DNA of 64,000 nt from Planococcus citri (lineage: Eukaryota; Arthropoda; Insecta; Hemiptera; Pseudococcidae), in contig NC_088680.1 in NCBI RefSeq assembly GCF_950023065.1, positions 59,929,350-59,993,349 of the forward strand, written 5' to 3'. The notes beneath the pieces were generated by a model. It saw nothing but the letters and a program-made list of their open reading frames with translations, had not been told where the DNA came from and did no database searches. This document shows positions 48,641 to 59,697 of this stretch, in pieces. Position numbers and translations under genes: made by a program. Position 1 is the stretch's first letter, and each line of letters begins with the position of its first letter.

Positions 48641-49867
48641 ACTACAACCTTCTTCAGAAAATTGTTCAAGTGGTTCCTCCAAACTACGAAGGTCATCGTT
48701 CGATACTTCTAAGGGAGGCATACTCGAATCTGTAGAGTAACCATCTTCATCTTTGGCAACTTTTTCGACAGGTTTTACGAACGCAACTGAATAACAGAAA
48801 TAGGAAAACTTTAAGCATAAAGGGTAAACTCGAATTGGTAATCAAACTATTGCACACGTCACGTGCAGGGACGACGAATGAAATTTTTATTTTTTTAAAT
48901 TCATCAACTTATTAAGTATGTAGCTATACTAACCTTTTTCGTAATGTTTTTCAGGTAATGCCTCCGTATTACAAGAGCTGTCCTTCGACTTTTCTGAAGA
49001 ATAAATGGTAAGTCCTCGGTCGCAAGTATCTTCTGCTACGTTTCTGTCAATAATTTTAGCTGGTACAACTGAATAGAAAAGAATTATTTTTAATCCCAAA
49101 TTGCTTCAATCACGTGAAAAGATATCTAGCTCCAGATGACTATCCTTGATTCACCCAGAAAAGGCCGAATAATCGAGAAATTCAAAATTTCAAAATTATA
49201 ATCCCTCGATATACCTAAGTTACTACGAAGTACGAACTCGATCATAAAAAATATAAAAATCATACCGTTCTCGTCCTGTCGCTCGAATTTTTTTTTCAAG
49301 TCGGCCACCGTGTCTTCAAGACGCGAACATCGTGTTCTCAATTTGAAAATTTCAGATCGAAAACATTTTGTTGTTCGCTGTCGACTCTGTTTAACTTTCA
49401 GTTTTCTCTTCAAAGCCAATTTTTTTCCCTTGGTAGGAACGTCATCGTCATAATTATTTGTGATATCTCCAAACTTCCTACGGAATTGCTTATTTGAAAC
49501 ATCGGTGATAGTATTACCTGAATCAAAACCAAAATTATCAAATTATCATAGTCATCAAAGACGATAGTCGATGTACCAAAGTATAATAAAAAATTATGTA
49601 TCTATTTTACTGGAACCCTCATAGAAAATCACTACTAGCGTCATTACTAAAAAAAAAACACTAGTAACTTTTTCGGCAAGTAGCGTCACTACTACTGACA
49701 GACGTTACTAATGACTAGTAACGTTTTTCACTAGTAGTGACACGCGCAAATTTGCGCATTTTGCACTGAAAATCATGGCAAAAACATGTTAATGACAGCT
49801 ATTTACTCGTAGACCCTCCTAGAACAACGAATTCTCCAAAAAAAAAATTTTAAATCAAAAAAAATTT

Positions 49868-49942
49868 CATGCCTGGGGTGGGGTTTGAACCTGCAACCTC
49901 TCACTCTCTAGACACCTGCTTAACCAACTAGGCCACTGAGGA
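49868..49942 (-). ncRNA. tRNA-like Pol III promoter module in T2
   Basis: On the minus strand, A box TGGCCTAGTTGG begins at 49935 and B box GGTTCAAACCC begins at 49891, 44 nt apart. TTAAGCA follows the A box, and GGTTGC precedes the B box, as at 18018-18072. Stems are poor, so this is a tRNA relic and not a functional tRNA. Confidence 0.55.
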
Positions 49943-50118
49943 AGTTGGAATATGAGGTGTTTGAAACATTTATATGCTCTTTTTAGCACTCTGGACTTTA
50001 AAAAATTTCAAGTTTGATGATTTAAAAAAAAATTAAAACTGAGTTTTTGGTGTGTTAATATTTCTAGATAAAAATTATATGGATATCATACACTCGTATT
50101 CGATATTTCTTTGCGAAA

Positions 50119-50385
50119 ATGGACCCTTCCTCGACCCCTTACCCTCGTTCCCCCCTCCGAGGGGGCTGGTACCTCGAAAATTTTTTTTTTCATTTTTCGA
50201 CTGGAATTTAGGATTTATTTGCAAAATGGACTTTTTTCCGTTCCTCTCCCCTCCTCTCCCCCTCCGAGGGGGCTGGTACCTCAAATTTTTTTTCATTTTT
50301 TGACTGGAATTTAGGCTTTATTCGCAAAAATCATGGACTTTTTTCCGTTCCTCTCCCCTCCCCTCCCCCTCCGAATTTTAAAAAT
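50119..50385. repeat. Tandem repeat of ~115 bp, about 2.3 copies
   Basis: Each unit has CCCCTCCGAGGGGGCTGGTA, a T-run, and GACTGGAATTTAGG. The open frames of about 70-80 codons on either strand are by-products of this repeat. Confidence 0.7.
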
Positions 50386-50815
50386 ATAAATGGGGCCCGA
50401 GCAACTGAGCAAGCCACGACAAAAGCTCTTGACAATTGACAATTCTTCATTTTTTTCAGGATATAATTTCTTCATGCAAAAAATTGAAATGTTAAATGAT
50501 TGTTTCCAGATATTTGGTGAAAAAAAGGGAGTTTTAGATTGAGGATTTCTGGTAGTTTGACTGAAATGCAGCAGAGGACCCTTTTTAAAAAAAAATTCAA
50601 GTGAAAAAATCGCATTATTTGTGATGTGAGAAGTCAATTTTGCTAGTATCTAATTTTGGTCGGAGAAAAAAAAAGGAAAATGATCTGGCCCAAGCGGAAA
50701 CTTTTCAATAATTCATAATTTCAAAAAAAAAACATGATTTTTGGGAATTCTTTAATTTTTATTTTTCACTAATTGTAGGTACCTGCCATAATCGTTACTA
50801 GTGTCGGCTTGGTCA

Positions 50816-51070
50816 TTAGTAGCGTTAAATCATTCACTAGTAATGTTGAGACAGTCGCTAGTAGCGCCAAGCTGATCGCTAGTAGCGCCTAGTCAGTCGC
50901 TAGTAGCGTCAAGCTGGTCGCTAGTAGTGTCGATCTGGTCGCTAGTAGTGTCGAGTTGGTCGCTAGTAGCGTCAAGTTGGTCGCTAGTAGCGTCAGTACA
51001 AGCGCTAGTAACGTTTTCGGTATCACTAGTAACTTTTTCAGAAACGCTAGTAATTTTTTGAAGTCGCTAG
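50816..51070. repeat. ~20 bp tandem array at the right end of T2
   Basis: Units of the form GTCGCTAGTAGCGTCAAGCTG recur about ten times with small changes (GTAGTGTCGATCTG, GTAGCGCCTAGTCA). The conserved core is CGCTAGTAG. Likely subterminal binding sites for a transposase. Confidence 0.7.
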
Positions 51071-51428
51071 TAGTGATTTTCTATGAGGGAAACGTTGATG
51101 AAATTTGCACTAGATTGTAAACTATTGTTAATCGAAGGTGTGGAGCCATGTTTCAGTTTTGGTTGCAATGTTGGAACACTTGTATGTGTCAATGATTCAG
51201 GTTCACAGTGTCTGTCACAATATTAAAACATGTCAATATATCGAATGCCTGCTCTGATATTTGTAACCCTTTACCTAAAAAATTTGTTGGGTTTACATAC
51301 CTTTTAGCATCATCTTCTCTGAACTTCTTCAAGAAATTGTTTGAAAACTGATGAGAGGGAGAAAATCCAATGATGTCTTGCCCTCGTCTCGCGGATTCTT
51401 CTTTCGAAAAACTATTCAATAAATTCAT

Positions 51429-51960
51429 ATTGATGAAACATGAAAACTTCGATGAAATTACACAACGATTCTACTTTGTTTCAAATTAACGTCATCCGAA
51501 CAATCATATTTCACTATACTGAATGAATTGCCGCGAATGCACATAGTTTTTCACTCAACTTCTCGTTCAAGAAATTAAATACGCATTGATACGTTTACAA
51601 AAAAAAAGAAAGTTCTCTGTATCGCCTACGCAACCGCAATACACAATCACTCTTTGAATATTCTAAACAACATTTTGCATGGGAGTACGGGCTATAACTA
51701 TTACAATGATAAGAACATGATATCTACTCATCTAAGTACTCGTACCTGAACCTACCTATTTACGTAGGTACTTTTAACGATGAAGCAGTGCACAATTCAC
51801 AACCAATTCTCTTTGAACGTCAGTGAATGTTCGCAAACTTGCACCGTTTTATAAAATTATACATTCAGGTAGAAAAATTCTTTAACTACCTGCGTGTGTT
51901 CCAACCATGGAACTATGGTTCAAATTTTTAAATAGGTACCAACTAAACGCAATTGTACTA
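51429..51960 (-). promoter_or_regulatory. Conserved 5' flank of gene D
   Basis: Shares blocks with the other four flanks: TGCCGCGAATGCACATAG near 51530, AATCACTCTTTGAATATTC near 51645 and GAAGCAGTGCACAATTCACA near 51782. Paralogy with the gene B flank extends to about 52180. Confidence 0.45.
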
Positions 51961-52393
51961 CATAATATAAATTTTTCCATCAATGACTAAAATTACCTAT
52001 TGTTAGACAAAATCTAGAAAAGGGTATGGAGAATTGGATTAATCTCTATCTACCTATACGCAATCGAGGGGGAAAAAATGGGCCAATTAAGTCATCGGGC
52101 ATTACATTAAATATCGTTCTAAATCGGAATATGTATTTTGAATGGGGAATTTTTTTAAAAATCTAATTTAAGATTAGGATAACTCTTGCTCAAAATTAAT
52201 TTAAGCATAAAAATAAAAAATTCATCTTAGGTAAAAACATTTTAGTCCAGTCATTTTAGCAAAATTTTTAGTCGAACCTCGAAAAAATCGTGGGAAAGCT
52301 GAATTTCACATTATTTGTTCAGATTGGTCTCTAAAACAACCCATCAAAAGTTGCACCCTGCAACTTGCCGGCTACCCCCGTGAGAGGTCATTG

Positions 52394-53944
52394 ACCCAAA
52401 ATGGCGATTATTTCACCCTTACTGAGGAGGGGTAAAGTTGTCAATTTTATGAAAATTGTTTTAAAAAATGAAAATCGACAATTTAAAACGCGAACTCGAT
52501 TCACGGTAGACGCGAAAATATTATGAACAGAGTTGCACACCGCAGCTTGTCTGCTACACCCCCCCCCCCCCCTGTAAGAGGTCATTAACCTTTGTCACTC
52601 TACGTTTTTTGGCTATATATCGCCGAAATGAAGGGTCGGAGAGAAAAAAACGATGAACTAAAATAATTCTACGTCAAATTTCCTATAAGCATGGCCAGTT
52701 TAGTTGAAATGTTGAGCAGTTCTGGAGCCTCCAGCGTATTTTTGAAACTTGAAATTCCCACAAAATTTTATCAAATGAAGTTTAAAAGCGGAAATTTATG
52801 CTGAAATTAAATTTAAACATGCTATTAAGTCGCCTTCTGTTGGTTTTCAGTCATTTTGTGACTATCTGCGACTATTTGAAAATTCTTGGAGTCTCCGGCA
52901 GATATTTGAAACTTGAAATTTGAAAATTTCATCAAAAGCAGTTGGAAAGCTAAAATTCATTTTGTAAACTAATTTCAATACGCTATGAAGTCGACTACCG
53001 GTAGATTTCAAGTCGTTTTGGAGCCTCCAACAACGTTTTGGAAATTACCGAAGCCTCCTGCAGATTTTTCAATGCTCGAAATTTCCATAAAATTTACCAA
53101 ACAGAGACACCCCGTTTTTGACATTATTAATTATGAGGTGGATCACAGGCAGTTTCAATCTGTTTTAAAGTCTCCAGCAGATTTTTAGAATTTTCTGTTT
53201 TTCAAAAAATGCCAAAAAATCTATCCGAATCAACTTTCGGCTTTCAAACTCCATTTGATGAAATGTTGTAGATATTGCAAGTTTCAAAAATTTACTGGAG
53301 GCTGCAGTAATTTCCAAAAACTCGCTGAAGGTTCCAAAACGACCTGAAATCTACTTGCAGTCGACTACCTAGCGGCGCATTGAAATGTATTTTAGCTTTC
53401 CAACTTCATTTGATAAAATAGGTATTGTGGGAATTTAAATTTTCAAAAATGTGCTGCAGGCTTCAGAACAGCTAAAATGGGTTGAAATCGTTCCCAGTCG
53501 ATTTGACAGGTCGAAAAAATGGCATGTCCCAAATTTCAGCTTTATAGCTCAATTCGGTAAAATTTTGATTTTTTCCTCATTTTTGGCCTTAATTTGATTT
53601 TCAAAAATTCACCAAAAATCGAAAAAAATATTTCAACTGAACTTGCCACGCTTACCTATAGAAAATTTGACGTAGAATAAATTTAGTTAAATCACTTTCT
53701 CCCCTCCGACCCTTCATTTCGGCGATATAGCCAAAAAACGTAGAGTGACAAAGGTTAATGACCTCTTGCAGGGGGGAGGGGGAGTGGACAAGTTGCGGTG
53801 TGCAACTTTGGTCATAATATTTTCGGGTCTACCGTGAATCGAGTTCACGTTTTAAATTGTCGATTTTCATTTTTTAAAACAATTTTCATAAAATTGACAA
53901 CTTTATACCCCCTCCTCAGTAAAGGTGAAATCACCAGTTTGGGA
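52394..53944. mobile_element. Foldback element F5 with an F4-like core
   Basis: Outer arms contain TTAACCTTTGTCACTCTACG and its inverse, plus CGAATCACGG-like text (GATTCACGGTAGAC / GTCTACCGTGAATC). The inner 52710-53620 carries the same phrases as F4 (11989-13054). No open frame. Confidence 0.7.
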
Positions 53945-53966
53945 AATGCTGAACTGGTCATACACC

Positions 53967-54440
53967 GTTTTGAGGGGTAACTATGAGAGGAGGGGGTTGA
54001 CAATTTTTGTGGGGATACCTACTAAGGATATACATAACATCCTGAAAAATTTTCAAAATCGGTTGAAATGGGGCTGAGAAAAGTGTTATTGAAATTTCAG
54101 AAAAGGGGGGTTCCCCAAAAAGGGGAAGTGGTGTGGATCTGAAATTTTTCACGTGGTAGTTTCTCAATGGTACCTACCTTTCATGCTAGTATCAACCCGA
54201 ACACTCTCGGGGCCCATTTCACCCCTCTTAGGCGCCTATAACCTTTATGTATATTTCAGGAAACCCCCCTTTTTTGAATGCTTCTAGCCCCACCCCCCTT
54301 GGAGGTAGAAGGACAGTTGATATGTCACTAGATCGGGAATTTGACGTAGAACTCAAAAATAAAGCTATTTTTGACGTAAAATCAATCCCCGGAGGATAAA
54401 ACTGCAAAAAACCCATTTTGGGGGGTTCAACACCCCATAA
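53967..54440 (+). repeat. Dispersed repeat R, copy 2
   Basis: Matches 17175-17650 in the same orientation. Both copies start in text related to the right end of F6 and then share about 450 bp. Confidence 0.65.
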
Positions 54441-54599
54441 AAAAAATTAGCAAGGGGTCTGTGGGGTGGTAATTCTCAGGGATTATTCAGGGGACCACCC
54501 TTGACAATTTTTCATCATAAAAGCTTGGGTGGCCAAAAATGTTTTTATTTTTGAAATAGGCCATGATGCTAATTTGCCTCCACTAATAGGTAAAATTGA

Positions 54600-54780
54600 A
54601 ACAAATAAGTACTGATTACGTACCTACATACTAAAAATAAGCACACATAGGTATCTCTATCTAACAATGCAATACACAAAAAATTGGAAACAATTTGCAA
54701 CTCTTTTGCCAAGGTTGAGCAAGAACTGAAAAACACAAAGAAAAACCGAATTTGAACCTGTACACATTTTGATACTGGTT
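54600..54780 (-). other. 3' flank of the 54789-55526 finger exon
   Basis: CAATTTGCAACTCTTTTGCC and CAAAGAAAAACCGAATTTGA match the family flank at 59570-59690 and 18781-18880. Confidence 0.45.
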
Positions 54781-54788
54781 GTAGAAAT

Positions 54789-55526
54789 TTAACAGCATTT
54801 ATGTGATATGTGATAGGCTAGATTCTGTTTCTGGCCATATTTCTTGCCGCATAGGGCGCATTCAAAACGAGGACCCTCCTCATGTAGACGTTCATGCATT
54901 ATTATACCGTCTTGGTGTTTGGATATGTGATAGGTTAGATTCTGTTTCTGGCGATATTTCTTGCCGCATAGGGCGCATTCAAAGCGAGGACCCTCCAGAT
55001 GTGAATGTTCGTGCCGTGCCATAGCCTTTTGGTATTTAAATAGCTTGTTGCATACGCGGCATTTGAAGCTTCTTTTTAGTCTTTTTTTACTGTGAGTCTG
55101 TTGGTGTTTAGTAAGACCATATTTTCGAGAAAAGCTCGCGCCACAGGTTTGGCAACAGAACGGTTTTTCACCAGAATGTACATGCAAGTGCAGCATGATA
55201 GCACTTTTATAGGAAAAAATTTTCCCGCAAACAGCACACTCAAACCGAGCAACTTTCGTATGCCTATATCGTTCGTGCATTAATTTACCGCGGCTGTGCT
55301 TGAATCGTGCATCACAAAATCTGCATTTGTAGGGTTTCTTTTCACTATGAGTTGCTTGATGTTCAATAAGATACTGTTTTTCAGCGAACGGTTTGTTACA
55401 CTTTGGACACAAGAATGACTTCAAATGCTCTTGTTGGTGTCTTTTCCAAACAGATTGATAGGAAAACGTTCTATCACAGATATTGCAACAGTATAGAGGC
55501 GAATCTCGTGTCAATGCTTTGGGTAC
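54789..55526 (-). CDS. C2H2 finger exon with eight fingers
   Basis: Acceptor TTCCAACAG precedes 55526. Phase 0, 245 codons plus a stop at 54789. Fingers 1-7 (CNICDRTF, CPKCNKPF, CRFCDARF, CAVCGKIF, CQTCGASF, CRVCNKLF, CALCGKKY) follow the family order. An eighth (CALCGKKYGQKQ) is a near copy of finger 7 together with its MHERLHEEGPRFE linker, so it arose by local duplication. Every finger keeps its zinc ligands, except that the last ends in Cys. It could be the terminal exon of a gene whose 5' exons lie to the right of the window, used alone or as an alternative to 60438-59698. Confidence 0.8.
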   Translation of the reverse strand, partial: VPKALTRDSPLYCCNICDRTFSYQSVWKRHQQEHLKSFLCPKCNKPFAEKQYLIEHQATHSEKKPYKCRFCDARFKHSRGKLMHERYRHTKVARFECAVCGKIFSYKSAIMLHLHVHSGEKPFCCQTCGASFSRKYGLTKHQQTHSKKRLKRSFKCRVCNKLFKYQKAMARHEHSHLEGPRFECALCGKKYRQKQNLTYHISKHQDGIIMHERLHEEGPRFECALCGKKYGQKQNLAYHISHKCC

Positions 55527-56860
55527 CTGTTGGAAAAAAAACGATTGAATTAATTTTGTGGTTGTTATTATTTTGCAAGTTACAAGTCCAAGTCCTGTTC
55601 GTTTGAATGATTGCAGTGCAGCCTGTATAAAAAAAAAATGTTTCCTTTTCCACCAAAGATTTAGAAAATTATCTAAAGCTGAAAAATTTCATTTTCATAT
55701 CTAGGCCTGCCTAAAATTAGTCGTTTTTAGTCATTATTGATATGTTGATGCAAATTGTTCACATGCAGAACTTGCAATTTAATAATTTAATGGTACCTAC
55801 TTTTGATAACGAGTTTTTTAAAAATCATCATTAGCACAAGTTGAATTTTTAAAAAAAGTTGTACAAAATAATGAGCAGATTAAATCTGGTTTATTTAAAA
55901 TTCAGTAGCTTCTGGGAACAGATTTTGGATCCGTACTTATCACTCGGGAGTCGTGACCAATGCTTACTTATTGGAGGAGGAGGGGACAGAGGAACAGAAA
56001 TTCCCAACTAAGTATCACAAACTTCCCAATTGGCCATCAGTTTGTCTAAAAAAAAGTTCTTGAGTTGATTTTTCAGGGAGAAGGAAGAGGGGAGAACTAC
56101 CAATTTTATGGATGAATTAAAAAATGCTGAATTTTTAAAGTGAAATAAGAGATGAAGACGTCATTTTTTTAGGTTTAAAAATTCTCACGGTTCCCACTTT
56201 TAAAAATTCCACTTTTTCCTTTTCAAATCGGAGTTTTTAATGATGTTTTTTTTTTTGAAATTTCAATTTTTAAAAAGAAAGAATGAACAGACTCGACAGA
56301 TGGGAGGGCTGAAACTTTTGATAATTCATATGTAAGAAAGATTTTCAGTAGGTAGTGAAAAAACATGTTTAAGACAATGTTTTTTAAGCGAGAAGTTTGT
56401 TTGGGAAGGCTTTGAAATTTTAGAATTTAAATAAGTAACTTTTTTTTTTTAGAAATTTCTATCTAGGGCAAAAGCATTAGTAAAGTGCTGATAAAAACAT
56501 GCCATCCAAATGCGGTATTTGAAGTTGTAATAATTATGACTAAAATTCATCAAGAATTACTCATTGACGCTGTAAATTGTTCATGTGATGGTTGCAAAAT
56601 TTCTGGCGCTGAGTGACTTTTGACAATGCAGGCATTCAGCAGATTATCACTGAACAATCTACTTCACTTGGATTTTGATTGAATCAAAATAATGTTAGTA
56701 TGTTATGTCTTGAATGGCTCTCAATCAATTTTCTGATAAATTTTTAATTTTTTCTAAAATATAATTTTTGGATGCCATGTTTTTATCAGCACTCTACTAA
56801 TCACGCTGTAAAATACAAACATCGCACCCAAATGCGAAATAAATTTTGTCAGATCTGGTC
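55527..56860. other. Intron or intergenic, no gene seen
   Basis: AT-rich with several T or A runs. A block near 56160-56460 resembles 60960-61260 (CGAGAAGTTTGTTTG, TCTATCTAGGGCAAAAGC), so flanking sequence of neighbouring finger exons is also duplicated. Confidence 0.4.
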
Positions 56861-56925
56861 GAATGTTTGAATTATATTTCCTCCAATTTTGGTTAAAAAA
56901 AGTACACTTGTTCATAATTTTTCAG

Positions 56926-58801
56926 GTATGTGAAACTTGCATACTGACTATCCCTCGTATTTTGAAATTCAGAGCGTGCAATGCTGGTGATACTCCACCA
57001 TGTAATTGTGGCGCGGAACTGTGTTCACGCAAAGCTCAAATATGGAATGAAATGATGAAAAAAGCACATGAAGTAAGGTACTGTGCCCTAATACGCCAGG
57101 TGCCCAATAACGCCAGCAGCTAATATCTCGAAAACTAAAAGTCATACTGGGCTATAACACATACGCAGGTATTCTATAAATGAAAACAACATGACCAGCG
57201 AAATCTTGTTGTGATTTTCAAAGTGGAAATCCAAAAATTTTGCATTCAAAGTTTTTCATTGGTGGTGCGGTGCAAATATCAAAAACGTAATTTTGAAAAT
57301 AGATGAAGAAAAAAATATTTTTGGCAAGTTCATCCGCTTTCTAATGAATATTTGTACCTTTTTCTACATGTCAAGCTAATAGATGATCCATTTTATGCAT
57401 TTTTTCATGCTAAAATTTTTCTTCAAAGTTAAACATTGGGGTGTCCTAACAACGCCAACGTAATTTTTTTCAATTTTTTTTTCAAAAATGTCAAAAAGAA
57501 GTAGAGGTGATTAATAAGTAATAATTACCTAGTTCAATATTATTGATTTTCAATACATTTTTTTTATGTTTCTTACAATTAATTTTTTTGTTTTTAAAAT
57601 TTGAAAATGCATTTTTATTGGAGTTAAAATTTACTTTTGCGGATAATTTTGGTGGTAGGGTATACATTTTTCAACGTAGATTTCAATAATTGTGTTAAAA
57701 ATTGGTTTTATTGCAAAATTTTAGATTTAAAATTGAAATCACTTTTTCAAAATTTGAAAATACATTTTGATTGGGGTTAAAATTCACTTTTGCAGATTTT
57801 CACTTTTTTGAAATTTGAAAATGCATTTTGATGGGGGTTAAAATTTACTTTTGCAGATAATTTTGGTGGTAGGGTATACATTTTTTATTGTAGATTTCAA
57901 TAATTGCACTCAAAATTGGTTATATGTATCACCAAATTCTACATTTAAAATTAAAAAAAAAAATGTTGGCGTTGTTAGGCACCCAGTTCCTGATAACGCC
58001 AAAACGGTGACCTCACTTTGAACTGTTATAGCTCGAGGGGAAAAGATTATAAAAATTCAAACATTCACTCAAAATATACCTTCATGTATCCTTTATCATA
58101 CACGAATCAGAATGGGAATAAGTTTAATTGTGACTGAGTAATTCCAATTTTTGAGTGCATGGCGTTAATAGGGCACCAGTAGACCAGTACCTTATGTAAC
58201 TATGGATGCCTGATAAAAAACTGAAATTATCACAGAATTGTGTGGAAATAGCTGAAATTAGATTAGGTATCACGGTGTTCAATATTGAAAAATGCCTCTA
58301 CATCAAAAAATTATCGGAAAATTACCAAAAGTTGAACAAAAATACTTAATATCATGCAGTTACAAACACCCAAAAAAAAAACACAACTGAATAATGATGT
58401 GAGGAAATATGCCTTAATCGCCTTAGCGGTTACTAAAATTAATAATAAGTATATTATGTATCTTTATGTACTGGAAGTATGGTAATGTGGGAGACTCTTT
58501 TACAATCTAAGGCTTCCTGCAGCAGATCATTAACCTCTTTCTTCACTAAGTTTTGGCAACTCAGGAGGTCTGGTTCTTTATCAACTTATAGACCCATAGT
58601 CAGCGGAGATTTCCCCCCGCCCCTCTTTCCTGTTTAAGCCCACTTTCTAAGTGGATAATTTGTGCTGTCAACGTGATTAATAATTATGTTTATTATTAAT
58701 TACAGAACTTTGGATATTTCTCCGATCCTGCTAGCCATCAGAAGTATCTCTCGATTAAATGGGACTTTCTGTGCTTAATACATTTCTGTCGCTGTGTCTA
58801 G
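56926..58801 (+). CDS. Possible Cys-rich two-exon gene end, unknown family
   Basis: Exon 56926-57072 follows a good acceptor (ATTTTTCAG) and reads VCETCILTIPRILKFRACNA at its start, then PPCNCGAELCS and a charged helix, ending GAA|GTAAGG. Exon 58706-58801 follows TTAATTACAG, continues in the same phase (NFGYFSDPASHQKY at its start) and stops at TAG 58799-58801. The intron contains the TIR element 57075-58193. Upstream exons are not found, and 80 codons is little evidence. AATAAA follows near 59085. I do not recognise the family; it could also be a chance frame or a TE remnant. Confidence 0.3.
57075..58193. mobile_element. TIR element E3
   Basis: The ends are AAGGTACTGTGCCCTAATAC and CCAGTACCTT with inner GGCGTTAATAGGGCACC, flanked by TA on both sides. 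Internal direct repeats occur at 57600-57700 and 57800-57900 (GATAATTTTGGTGGTAGGGT twice). No open frame. Its tips resemble those of E1 (AAGGTA). Confidence 0.6.
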
Positions 58802-59479
58802 TATTAGGAATACCCATGAAAGAGGCAGAAAATGCGTACAGTGTTTTAGTATGAGTAAGTTAACTAACTATCTCTCATAATTTTGCACTATTTCATCACT
58901 AATTAATAATTAATAAGCGTATACCTACTTATCATTATTATTAAGGTTTTTCCATTCATTAAGGGGAGTTGTAAGATCCAAGCAAAAGCTTGTGTCTATT
59001 TGTCTATTATGAAATAATCTCGCCATTATTTTATATTGATTTAACTCTACGTGTATTTTCTAGTTGTTCTTTAGTAACAATAAATCACATTATTAATAGT
59101 ACCTATTTGTGAAATGTGTGTATTTATTTGATATGTACTTTCTAATGACTCCGAGTAATTATTCCTTCCCTTATTCCTTCTCTAAGGAATAATTATTGGC
59201 CAAACCACCTATTGAAGAAGTTGAAATAATTCCTCCCAATACCAATAATTACCATTTTAACTCTATCATATTGTGTAAATTTTGCAAAAGTCACGTGAAA
59301 TACTACATAGATATTAGGAAAAAAAAATGTGAGATCTGAAACATCATAGAATTTGAATAAAATATTCAAAAAATTGCATGTACTCGTATGTTGAAACACT
59401 CCCAAAAAAATTGATCAAACACCATCGAAGTGGAATACTTATAATTGGCCAACAATTACAGTAGGTATAGGTACTACAT

Positions 59480-59690
59480 ACATATGTAAAAATGAAAAAA
59501 ATAAGTACCTGTTAGGTACTACGAGTAAAATAAGAACACATAGGTAGTATGTCTATCTAACACTGCAATATAAAAAATTGGAAACAATTTTTCAACTCTT
59601 TTGCCAAGGTTAAGCAAGAACTGAAAAACACAAAACACATAGAAAACCCAAATTTGAATCTGTACACATTTTGATACTGATTAATGATTA
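59480..59690 (-). other. 3' flank of the 59698-60438 finger exon
   Basis: CACATAGGTAGTATGTCTAT and CAATTTTTCAACTCTTTTGC match flanks at 54600-54780, 18720-18895 and 3170-3260. It is the conserved downstream block of the family. Confidence 0.45.
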
Positions 59691-59697
59691 TTGAAAT

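Larger units (their letters stand above)
49616..51089. mobile_element. TIR element T2, rich in CTAGTAG motifs
   Basis: Inverted ends begin CCCTCATAGAAAATCACTAC and match perfectly for about 25 bp. Subterminal blocks are full of CTAG (ACTAGTAACG left, GTCGCTAGTAGCG right). A tRNA-like module lies near the left end, and a C/T-rich tandem repeat in the middle. No transposase. It interrupts exon 3 of gene D. The flanks (TGGAA left, AAACG right) give no clear target duplication, perhaps because of a neighbouring deletion. Confidence 0.75.
44611..51428 (-). pseudogene. Gene D: chimeric family member with destroyed THAP region
   Basis: Exon 1 (51428-51301) has its ATG and donor. Exon 2 is reduced to its last bases (AACAAATTTTTTAG), directly joined to intron 1; exon 3 has lost its first half, including the second Cys/His pair; and the TIR element T2 (49616-51089) interrupts the remainder. 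Downstream exons are open and in phase: 49517-49266 (longer coiled-coil exon with a Lys/Arg-rich insertion), 49068-48934, 48786-48649, 45379-45263, 45181-45010 and 44887-44611. The last two are unlike the other units. Without THAP, a product would need a new promoter or skipping of the damaged exons. Foldback F1b sits in an intron. Confidence 0.6.

Noticed and set aside
50052..50314. Frames of 67-83 codons in T2
   Set aside because: Created by a C/T-rich tandem repeat; frames open on both strands at once.
50816..51070. Regular short repeats resembling a CRISPR array
   Set aside because: Units are contiguous with no unique spacers, in a eukaryotic transposon end.
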